From Agrococcus sp. Marseille-P2731 (GTDB lineage: Bacteria; Actinomycetota; Actinomycetes; Actinomycetales; Microbacteriaceae), in contig NZ_FPEG01000001.1 of the NCBI RefSeq assembly GCF_900117395.1, positions 248,001 to 312,000 of the forward strand: a DNA stretch of 64,000 nucleotides, read 5' to 3'. Both the position numbers and the translations under genes were made by a program. Numbering within the stretch: the stretch's first letter is position 1; each line of letters begins with the position of its first letter. The notes under the pieces were generated by a model. It searched no databases and was not told the DNA's origin. It was given only the letters and a program-made list of their open reading frames with translations. Positions 28,095-35,152 of the stretch are shown here, one piece after another.

Positions 28095-29381
28095 GTGGCG
28101 CGCGACGACAGCAGTCAGACCGACTCCGCCCGGCGCGCCGTCGTCGCGGTCTGGCGCATCGAATCCGCTCGCATCGTCGCGACGCTCACCCGCTTCACCC
28201 GCGACTTCGCGCTGGCCGAGGACGTGGCGCAGGACGCGCTCGCCGACGCGCTCGCCCAGTGGCCCGCGCAGGGCGTGCCGCGCAACGGCGCCGCCTGGCT
28301 CACCGCTGTCGCGAAGCGCAAGGCGATCGACGGCTGGCGGCGCCAGGAGCGGTTCGCCGAGCGGCTCGAGGCGATGGGGCAGGACCTCGAGCGCGAGCAG
28401 GCGACTGCAGGGGATGCGGTGCCCTGGGATCCGGACGAGGTCGACGACGACGTGCTGCGGCTCGTCTTCACCGCATGCCATCCCGTGCTCAGCCCGCAGG
28501 CTCGCGTGGCACTGACGCTGCGAGTGGTGGGCGGCCTCGAGTCCGCCGAGATCGCGCGGCTCTTCTTCGTGCCGGTCGCGACGATCCAGCAGCGCATCGT
28601 GCGCGCGAAGCAGGCGCTCGCCGACGCGCGGGTGCCCTTCGAGACGCCGCCGCGAGCCGAGCGCGAGCAGCGCATCGGTGCTGTGCTCGCGGTGCTCTAC
28701 CTGATCTTCACCGAGGGGCACGCAGCGACTGCCGGCGACGACTGGATGCGGCCAGAGCTCTCGCGCGAGGCGATCCGGCTCGCGCGCATCCTCGCGGCGC
28801 TGCAGCCGGACGAGCCAGAGGTGCACGGCCTGCTGGCGCTGCTCGAGCTCACCGCGGCGCGCTTCCCCGCCCGCGTCGATGAGCGCGGCGAGCCGGTGCT
28901 GCTCGCCGACCAGGATCGCCGCCGCTGGGATCGCGGCGCCATCCGGCGGGGGAGAGCGGCGCTCCGGCGGGCCGAGGGCTTCGGTCGCGGCCTCGGCCCC
29001 TACGCGCTGCAGGCGGTGATCGCCGAGACGCACGCCGACGCACCCGACCTCGCATCGACGGACTGGGAGCGCATCATCGCCGCCTACGACGGGCTCGCGC
29101 AGATCGCGCCATCGCCGATCGTGGCCCTCAACCGTGCCGTCGCGGTGTCGATGGCGGCGGGCGAGGGGCGCGGCCCGGCTGCGGCGCTCGCGATCGTGGA
29201 TGCGCTGGCGGGCGAGAGGTCGTTGGCGGTCGGCCACCTGCTGCCCTCGGTGCGCGGTGAGCTGCTCGCCCGCCTCGGGCGCGACGCGGAGGCCAGCGCG
29301 GCCTTCGCGCTCGCGGCAGCGCGCACCGGGAACGCCCGAGAGCGCGCTGTGCTGCTGGCTCGTGCCGCGGCCGGACGCTGA
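28095..29381 (+). CDS. ECF42-type RNA polymerase sigma factor with TPR-like C-terminal extension
   Basis: This 428-residue protein has sigma region 2 at ~18-85 (DFALAEDVAQDALADALAQW, NGAAWLTAVAKRKAIDGWRR), sigma region 4 at ~115-170 (ALTLRVVGGLESAEIARLF, then ATIQQRIVRAKQAL), and a ~250-residue helical C-terminal domain (LIFTEGHAAT, ALLELTAARFPAR, GPYALQAVIAETHA). This layout is the ECF42 group, whose extension is needed for activity and which has no anti-sigma factor. GTG 28095 follows GGGAGGGG. The DGPF gene at 25916 is its expected target. Confidence 0.92.
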   Translation: MARDDSSQTDSARRAVVAVWRIESARIVATLTRFTRDFALAEDVAQDALADALAQWPAQGVPRNGAAWLTAVAKRKAIDGWRRQERFAERLEAMGQDLEREQATAGDAVPWDPDEVDDDVLRLVFTACHPVLSPQARVALTLRVVGGLESAEIARLFFVPVATIQQRIVRAKQALADARVPFETPPRAEREQRIGAVLAVLYLIFTEGHAATAGDDWMRPELSREAIRLARILAALQPDEPEVHGLLALLELTAARFPARVDERGEPVLLADQDRRRWDRGAIRRGRAALRRAEGFGRGLGPYALQAVIAETHADAPDLASTDWERIIAAYDGLAQIAPSPIVALNRAVAVSMAAGEGRGPAAALAIVDALAGERSLAVGHLLPSVRGELLARLGRDAEASAAFALAAARTGNARERAVLLARAAAGR

Positions 29382-29456
29382 GCGACGCGCGGTCGAGCTC
29401 ACGCGTCGCCGGTTCGCGCTGACACCCTCGCATATGGGGGTGATCGCACGGGCTAC

Positions 29457-29462
29457 TACCCT
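29457..29462 (+). promoter_or_regulatory. -10 element TACCCT, likely leaderless start of sufS
   Basis: TACCCT ends six bases before GTG 29469. The GGAGGA in between is too close to the GTG to act as a normal ribosome site, which favours leaderless initiation. Confidence 0.5.
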
Positions 29463-29468
29463 GGAGGA

Positions 29469-30755
29469 GTGACGACCGCGACCCAGCACGCCCTGACCGA
29501 GGACCGCATCCGGCTGCTGCGCGACGACTTCCCGATCCTCGCCGAGCAGCCCGGGGGCGTGCCGCTCGTCTACCTCGACTCGGGCGCGACGAGCCAGCAG
29601 CCGCGGCAGGTGCTCGAGGCCGAGTGGGCGTTCCGCACGCAGCGCAACGCCGCCGTGCACCGCGGCGCGCACACCCTCGCGGCGCTCGCGACCGACGACT
29701 ACGAGAGCGCGCGCGAGCGCATCGCCCGCTTCGTCGGCGCCCGCCCGACCGAGATCTCCTGGGCGATGAACGCGACGGACGCGCTCAACACCGTGGCGCT
29801 GTCGCTCGCGGCGGCGAACCGCGCCGGCGCCGTCGACCCGGCGCTCCGCATCCTCGCGGGTGACGAGATCGTCGTCACGGAGGCCGAGCACCACGCCAAC
29901 CTGCTGCCGTGGCAGCGGCTGGCCGACGAGACCGGCGCGCGCCTGCGCTGGGTCGAGGTCGACGACGACGGCGTGTGGTCGACGGATGCGCTGCGCGCGC
30001 TCATCACGGAGCGCACGCGCGTCGTCGCGCTCGCACACGTCTCGAACGTGACGGGGCTCATCGCCGATGTCCCTGCGGTGGTGGAGGCGGCGCACGCGGT
30101 GGGCGCGCTCGTCGTGCTCGACGCCTGCCAGTCGGTGCCGCACCGCCCGGTCGACCTGCGTGCGCTCGGGGTGGACGCGGCTGCCTTCTCGAGCCACAAG
30201 ATGCTCGGGCCCGGCGGCATCGGCGTGCTCTACCTCGCGGAGGCGCTCGGGGCAGCGCTGCCGCCCGCGCGCGTCGGCGGATCGATGATCACGACGGTCA
30301 CGATGACCGAGCACGAGTGGCTGCCCGCACCGCAGAAGTTCGAGGCGGGCACGCAGCCCGTGGGGGCCATCGTCGGCCTCGCCGCCGCGGTCGACTACCT
30401 CGAGGGCGTGGGCATGGCCGCGATCGAGCAGCACGAGCTCGTGCTCGGGCAGCGGCTCGCGGCCGGCGCCGCCTCGATCGATGGCGTGCGCCTGGTCGGC
30501 CCGCCGCCCGGGCAGGAGCGCGCCGGCATCGCCAGCGTCATCGTCGACGGGGTGCACGCGCACGACGTCGGCCAGGTGCTCGACGCGCAGGGCATCGCCG
30601 CGCGCGTCGGCCACCACTGCGCGCAGCCGCTGCACCGCCGCCTGGGTGTGGCCGCGACGACCCGCGCATCCGCCTACCTGTACACGACCGACGACGAGGT
30701 CGACCGCTTCCTCGACGCGCTCGCCGGCGTGCGCGCCTACTTCGGGGCCGCGTGA
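29469..30755 (+). CDS. sufS: Cysteine desulfurase SufS
   Basis: This 428-residue PLP enzyme of the SufS branch has YLDSGATSQQPRQVLEA at the N-terminus, the PLP lysine in FSSHKMLGPGGIGVLY and the active-site Cys in VGHHCAQPLHR. It mobilises sulfur from cysteine for Fe-S cluster assembly, passing it to SufU. The stop overlaps the sufU ATG by one base. The remaining suf genes (BCD) are not in the window, so this is a detached sufSU pair. Confidence 0.95.
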   Translation: MTTATQHALTEDRIRLLRDDFPILAEQPGGVPLVYLDSGATSQQPRQVLEAEWAFRTQRNAAVHRGAHTLAALATDDYESARERIARFVGARPTEISWAMNATDALNTVALSLAAANRAGAVDPALRILAGDEIVVTEAEHHANLLPWQRLADETGARLRWVEVDDDGVWSTDALRALITERTRVVALAHVSNVTGLIADVPAVVEAAHAVGALVVLDACQSVPHRPVDLRALGVDAAAFSSHKMLGPGGIGVLYLAEALGAALPPARVGGSMITTVTMTEHEWLPAPQKFEAGTQPVGAIVGLAAAVDYLEGVGMAAIEQHELVLGQRLAAGAASIDGVRLVGPPPGQERAGIASVIVDGVHAHDVGQVLDAQGIAARVGHHCAQPLHRRLGVAATTRASAYLYTTDDEVDRFLDALAGVRAYFGAA

Positions 30756-31219
30756 TGGCAGACCCGCTCGCCGGCCTCTACCAGGAGCTGATCCTCGAGC
30801 ACGCGAAGCGGCGCGCTGGGGAGGGCGAGCTCGAGCCGTTCGACGCCGAGCGGTTCCTGCGCAATCCCACCTGCGGCGACGAGATCCGGTTGCGCGTGCG
30901 CCTCGGCGGCGAGGGTGAGGGACCGGTCGTGGATGCGCTCGGCTGGATCGGGCAGGGATGCTCGATCTCGCAGGCGTCCGCGTCGGTGCTCGCTGAGGAG
31001 GCGCCGGGGCTGACCGTCCAGGCGGTCCGCGAGCGCATCGAGGCGCTGCGCGAGCTGCTGCGCGCGCGCGGTGCGATCGAGCCCGATGAGCAGCTGCTGG
31101 GCGACGCCGTCGCCTTCGCCGGCGTCGCGAGGTTCCCCATGCGGGTGAAGTGCGCGATGCTCGCGTGGGTCGCCCTCGAGGAGGCGCTCGTCGAGGCGCT
31201 CGCCGAGCCCGAGCGCTGA
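30755..31219 (+). CDS. sufU: Fe-S assembly sulfur-transfer protein SufU
   Basis: This 154-residue SufU/IscU-like protein has zinc or sulfur-acceptor ligands in NPTCGDEI, GCSISQASASVL and VKCAMLAW, with the Asp of CGD conserved. The ~18-residue insertion between the second and third ligand (region of RARGAIEPDEQLLGDAV) distinguishes SufU from IscU. SufU is the zinc-dependent acceptor of persulfide from SufS. It is coupled to sufS by a one-base overlap. Confidence 0.94.
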   Translation: MADPLAGLYQELILEHAKRRAGEGELEPFDAERFLRNPTCGDEIRLRVRLGGEGEGPVVDALGWIGQGCSISQASASVLAEEAPGLTVQAVRERIEALRELLRARGAIEPDEQLLGDAVAFAGVARFPMRVKCAMLAWVALEEALVEALAEPER

Positions 31220-31254
31220 CCCCCGCGCACGAGCCGACCGGTGCTGCTGCGTGT

Positions 31255-31301
31255 GAGCGGTGCCGGCATGCCAGCACCACTCGGGCGCACCAGCACCGCT
31301 C
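31255..31301 (+). terminator. Weak candidate terminator after sufU
   Basis: GAGCGGTGCCGG (31255-31266) and CCAGCACCGCTC (31290-31301) can pair with one mismatch over a 23-base loop, 35 bases after the sufU stop. No T-tract follows. Confidence 0.3.
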
Positions 31302-31370
31302 GCTGACTGCACCGACGCATCCGGCATGCCCGCTGTGATGGGATGGGTTCCGTCACCCAGGAGGTCAGAT

Positions 31371-32375
31371 ATGTCGAGCACCAGCCCGAGCAGCGAGCCC
31401 ACCACAGCGCCGATCGGCGAGCGCATCGGTCGCGTCGCCGGCACGTGGTTCCCGCTCGTCGTGCTCGTCGCCGGCGCGATCGCGATCGCCGTGCCGCAGG
31501 TGTTCCTGCCGCTCGGGCCGTGGATCAACGTGCTGCTCGGCGTCATCATGCTCGGCATGGGGCTCACGCTGCAGCCCGTGGACTTCGCGGTGATCGCGAA
31601 GAAGCCGAAGGCGTTCGTCATCGGTGTCGTGGCGCAGTACGTCGTCATGCCGCTCGCCGCCATCGGTCTGGCCACCCTGTTCCAGCTGCCGCCCGCCCTG
31701 CTCGTCGGCGTCGTGCTCGTCGGCTCCGCGCCGGGTGGCACCTCGTCGAACGTGATGGTCTACCTCGCGAAGGGCGACACCGCGCTCTCGGTGGCCATGA
31801 CCACCGCCTCGACGCTGCTCGCGCCGGTGCTGACGCCGCTGCTGGTGCTGTGGCTCGCCGGCTCCTACCTGCCGGTCGATGCCTGGGCCCTCTTCCAGTC
31901 GATCATCCTCATCGTCCTGCTGCCGGTGATCGCAGGCGTCGTGCTGCGCCTGCTGCTCCCGAAGGTCGTGGCGGCCGTCCTGCCGTGGCTGCCGCTGGTG
32001 TCGGTCACGGGCATCACGCTCGTCGTGCTCGCGGTGGTCGCGGGCTCGGCGGCGACGATCCTGTCGGTGGGCCTGCTCGTCGCCCTCGTCGTGATCCTGC
32101 ACAACGGCGTCGGCTACGGTCTCGGCTTCCTCGCCGCGAAGTCGGTCGGGCTCGACACCTCGGCGCAGCGCGCTGTGGCGATCGAGGTCGGCATGCAGAA
32201 CTCGGGCCTTGCCGCCGGTCTCGCTCGCACGCACTTCTCACCGGAGGCGGCGCTGCCCGCTGCGATCTTCTCCGTCTGGCACAACGTCTCGGGTGCCCTG
32301 CTGGCCTCGTTCTGGTCGCGGCGCCCGCCGAAGGACGCCGTGGCGGACGACGCGCCGGAGGCCGTCGTCAGCTGA
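31371..32375 (+). CDS. Bile acid:sodium symporter (BASS) family transporter
   Basis: This 334-residue membrane protein has about nine to ten helices. The conserved crossover motif GSAPGGTSSNVMVYLAKGD and the later AIEVGMQNSGLAAGLA are diagnostic of the BASS family (Na+-coupled organic-anion uptake; bacterial members take up pantoate, pyruvate or other monocarboxylates). The substrate here is unknown. ATG 31371 has CAGGAGG at good spacing. A ~25-residue Ser/Pro-rich head and a short acidic tail flank the membrane domain. Confidence 0.92.
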   Translation: MSSTSPSSEPTTAPIGERIGRVAGTWFPLVVLVAGAIAIAVPQVFLPLGPWINVLLGVIMLGMGLTLQPVDFAVIAKKPKAFVIGVVAQYVVMPLAAIGLATLFQLPPALLVGVVLVGSAPGGTSSNVMVYLAKGDTALSVAMTTASTLLAPVLTPLLVLWLAGSYLPVDAWALFQSIILIVLLPVIAGVVLRLLLPKVVAAVLPWLPLVSVTGITLVVLAVVAGSAATILSVGLLVALVVILHNGVGYGLGFLAAKSVGLDTSAQRAVAIEVGMQNSGLAAGLARTHFSPEAALPAAIFSVWHNVSGALLASFWSRRPPKDAVADDAPEAVVS

Positions 32376-32471
32376 TCCTCACCGCGCCGGTCGCGCCCCG
32401 TCACCCCGTGCTGCTGCAGCGCGTGGGCGGCGGGGCGTATCGTCTGCTGCAACCGAAGTGGGGAGGCGGCG

Positions 32472-32870
32472 ATGGCGCTGCGCTGGTACTCGAACGTGAT
32501 CGAGACGACGGATGTGTCGAGGCTCGCCCGCTGGTGGGCCGCCGCGCTCGACTGGGAGGTCATGTACGAGGCGGCCGACGAGGTCGTCATCGTGCCGAAG
32601 TGGGCACGCGAGCTGAGCGCGAAGCTCGAGTTCCACCAGGTGCCGCCGGGCCTCGTGTTCGTGCGCGTCGACCACCAGAAGCAGACCAAGAACCGCATCC
32701 ACATGGATCTCGCCCCGCACACGAGCGATGACCGCGATGCGGAGATCGCGCGCCTCGAGTCGCTCGGTGCGACGCGCATCGACGTCGGCCAGGGGCCCGA
32801 CGTGAGCTGGACGGTGCTCGCCGACATCGACGGCAACGAGTTCTGCGTGCTCTCGTCGCGCGAGGTGTAG
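32472..32870 (+). CDS. VOC family (glyoxalase-like) protein
   Basis: This 132-residue protein has the paired beta-alpha-beta-beta-beta modules of the vicinal oxygen chelate superfamily (glyoxalase-like subgroup): SNVIETTDVSRLARWWAAAL starts module 1, RIHMDLAP marks the centre and LADIDGNEFCVL ends module 2. The His in HMDL and Glu in GNEF are plausible metal ligands. Substrate is unknown. ATG 32472 follows GTGGGGAGGCGGCG. It converges on the Bax-inhibitor-type gene with a shared terminator. Confidence 0.88.
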   Translation: MALRWYSNVIETTDVSRLARWWAAALDWEVMYEAADEVVIVPKWARELSAKLEFHQVPPGLVFVRVDHQKQTKNRIHMDLAPHTSDDRDAEIARLESLGATRIDVGQGPDVSWTVLADIDGNEFCVLSSREV

Positions 32871-32884
32871 CGCTGCGACGACGA

Positions 32885-32911
32885 AGGGCCCCGGCGCGAT
32901 GCCGGGGCCCT
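32885..32911. terminator. Bidirectional terminator
   Basis: A perfect 11-bp stem AGGGCCCCGGC / GCCGGGGCCCT with loop GCGAT lies between convergent genes ending at 32870 and 32930. Confidence 0.85.
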
Positions 32912-32929
32912 CTGTCGTGAGGATTCGAG

Positions 32930-33907
32930 CTAGTTGTTGCCTCGTACGATCGCGATGATGCGCAGGATCTCGACGTAGAGCCAGATGATCGTCAGCACCA
33001 GGCCGAAGGCAGCGGACCAGCCGTACTTCTTGTGCACGCCGCGCTTGACGCCCATCTCGATGCCCTCGAAGTCCATGACCAACGAGTAGGCACCCAGCAG
33101 CACCGCGAGACCACCGAGGAGCACGCCCCACGGGATGCCGAACAGCGGGCTGGGGGCCGAGCGCATGCCGAAGGCGAGGTCGCCGGTCGCGCCGAAGAGC
33201 ATCATGCCGAAGTTCACGAGCGAGAAGACGCCGTAGCCGATGATCGCGATGAAGAAGATCTTGTTGAGCTTCGGCGACGTCCGGAAGATGCGGAACGCGT
33301 AGCCGGCGAGCGTGACACCGATCACGCAGGCGGTGGCGAGCAGCGCCTGGAAGATGATGCCGTCGAGCTGCATGCCGAACTCGAGCATGCCCGAGAATCC
33401 GCCGAGGAACAGGCCCTGCGCCGCGGCATAGCCGAGGATGAGCGCGGGGCTCGGCTCCTTCTTGAAGATGTTGACGAGCGCGAGCACGAAGCCGACGAGC
33501 GCGCCACCGTAGGTGAGCACGAAGAAGGGCGTCGTAGTGCCCTGCAGCATCACCATGCCGAGCGTGATGAGGAAGCCGACCGCAGTCACGCCGAGCGTGA
33601 GCGCCGTCTTCATGATGACGCCGTCGTAGGTCAGGCGCTCGGTCTCGACCGGGCCCGCCGCCGGAGCGTTGAACTGCTGGTTCAGCTGCTCGGGGGTGGG
33701 CACGCCGGGCTGCTGCTGACCGTACGGCGCCTGGCCGTAGGACTGCTGGCCGCTGGGCTGCTGCCCGAACTGCTGCTGGCCGTAGGGCGCCTGTCCATAC
33801 GGAGCCTGGCCGTAGGGAGCCTGCTGGCCACCGGGGGTGGCCTGTGCAGCGCGCTGAGAATTCTCGCTGAACGCGGGGGAATTGCGGAACGCCGGGTTGC
33901 CTGCCAA
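32930..33907 (-). CDS. Bax inhibitor-1/YccA family membrane protein with Tyr-Gly-Gln-rich head
   Basis: This 325-residue protein has residues ~25-90 rich in Gln, Gly, Pro and Tyr (APYGQ repeated several times, FGQQPSGQQ), followed by seven membrane helices of the Bax inhibitor-1 fold (LTYDGVIMKTAL, GYGVFSLVNFGMMLFG, VMDFEGIEMGVKRGV). Homologues act as membrane ion-leak channels or protease regulators; the role here is unknown. The start is TTG at 33907, supported by GGAGG seven bases upstream and no alternative ATG. The head resembles that of the protein at 3594. Confidence 0.9.
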   Translation of the reverse strand: MAGNPAFRNSPAFSENSQRAAQATPGGQQAPYGQAPYGQAPYGQQQFGQQPSGQQSYGQAPYGQQQPGVPTPEQLNQQFNAPAAGPVETERLTYDGVIMKTALTLGVTAVGFLITLGMVMLQGTTTPFFVLTYGGALVGFVLALVNIFKKEPSPALILGYAAAQGLFLGGFSGMLEFGMQLDGIIFQALLATACVIGVTLAGYAFRIFRTSPKLNKIFFIAIIGYGVFSLVNFGMMLFGATGDLAFGMRSAPSPLFGIPWGVLLGGLAVLLGAYSLVMDFEGIEMGVKRGVHKKYGWSAAFGLVLTIIWLYVEILRIIAIVRGNN

Positions 33908-34020
33908 GGGGTTTCCTCCAAGATGGTGTGGCCGTCGTGATGACGGACACGGTCAGCGTATCGAGCGACCGTCGGTTTTTGCTGTGGATCACGGGCCGTT
34001 CGCCCACCGCGCACCGCCGC

Positions 34021-34026
34021 TAGCCT
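34021..34026 (+). promoter_or_regulatory. -10 element TAGCCT, leaderless start of the GDPD gene
   Basis: TAGCCT ends six bases before GTG 34033. Confidence 0.6.
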
Positions 34027-34032
34027 GGCCCC

Positions 34033-35004
34033 GTGCATCCGACGCGCGTCATCGCCCACCGCGGCGCCTCCGGCTGGGCGCCCGAGCACACCGAGACGGC
34101 GGTGCGCCTCGCAGCGCAGCTGGGCGCTGATGCTGTGGAGCCCGATCTCGTCGCCACGCGTGACGGCGTGCTCGTCGTGCGCCACGACAACGAGCTCGGC
34201 GAGACGACCGACGTCGCGAGTCGGCCGGAGTTTGCCGATCGGCGTCGCACCGAGGTGATCGACGGCACCCGGCTCACCGGCTGGTTCGTCGAGGACTTCG
34301 CGTGGTCGGAGGTGGCGACGCTCCGCGCTCGCGAGCGACTGCCGGCGCTGCGACCGGCGAGCGCGCGACGCGACGGCGCTGAGGGCATCCTGCGCTTCAC
34401 CGAGCTGCTCGCGATCGCCGAGCAGACCGGGCTCGATGTCGTCGCCGAGCTCAAGCACGCCAGCCATCACGCAGCGATCGGCCTGCCGCTCGCGGCGATG
34501 GTGGCGGATGCGGTGGCCGGCACCCGGTGGGCGACGCCCGGCGCGCTGACGGTCGAGTCGTTCGAGGAGGCGGCGCTGCACGAGGTGCGCGCAGCCGGGG
34601 TCGAGGCCCGGCTGGTCTACCTCATGGAGGAGGACGGCACCGCCGCCGACCTGGTCGACGGGCCCTCCGCATCCACCACCTATGCCGAGCAGCGCAGCGA
34701 CGCGGGCCTCGCTGCGCTCGGTGCCCGGGTGGACGCCATCAGCGTCGCGAAGTCGGTGCTCTTCGACCGCAGCGGCGGCGAGCTGCGCACGAGCGACGTG
34801 GTCGAGCGTGCGCGCGCGGCTGGCCTCGGCACGATCACCTGGACGCTGCGGCCCGAGAACGCCTTCCTCGAGCCCGAGCATCGGCTGGGCGAGCATCCGG
34901 CCGCGTGGGGGAACTGGCAGCAGGAGTGGGGGATGCTCGCCGAGCTCGGCCTGGAGGCGGTCTTCGCCGACCACCCCGACCTGTGGCGGCGGATCCAGCG
35001 CTGA
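34033..35004 (+). CDS. Glycerophosphodiester phosphodiesterase family protein
   Basis: This 323-residue protein is a TIM-barrel GDPD. The catalytic signature IAHRGASGWAPEHTE (His and Arg at the start, Glu of PEHT) is followed by AVEPDLVATRDGVLVVRHD with the metal ligands and second catalytic His. C-terminal GTITWTLRPENAFL and FADHPDLW complete the barrel. It hydrolyses glycerophosphodiesters to glycerol-3-phosphate and an alcohol. No signal peptide is present, so it is probably cytoplasmic. It precedes the secreted lamin-tail protein by 148 bases. Confidence 0.9.
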   Translation: MHPTRVIAHRGASGWAPEHTETAVRLAAQLGADAVEPDLVATRDGVLVVRHDNELGETTDVASRPEFADRRRTEVIDGTRLTGWFVEDFAWSEVATLRARERLPALRPASARRDGAEGILRFTELLAIAEQTGLDVVAELKHASHHAAIGLPLAAMVADAVAGTRWATPGALTVESFEEAALHEVRAAGVEARLVYLMEEDGTAADLVDGPSASTTYAEQRSDAGLAALGARVDAISVAKSVLFDRSGGELRTSDVVERARAAGLGTITWTLRPENAFLEPEHRLGEHPAAWGNWQQEWGMLAELGLEAVFADHPDLWRRIQR

Positions 35005-35152
35005 GGTCCTGCGATGGGCGGCACCCGCTGCCACGGCGGGGGACACTGCACGACGACTTGCCATCTCGCGTTCACCTGGCGTTCGCCGGGGAGCACCTGC
35101 ACGTCGTCCGGCACGCGTTGGCTGAGCGGGTCCCACCCATCGAAGGAACCCC

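Noticed and set aside
28061-31280. Minus-strand frame extending the MHS transporter gene far upstream of its start
   Set aside because: The extension is antisense to the sigma factor and sufSU; the transporter has a good ATG and ribosome site at 27836.
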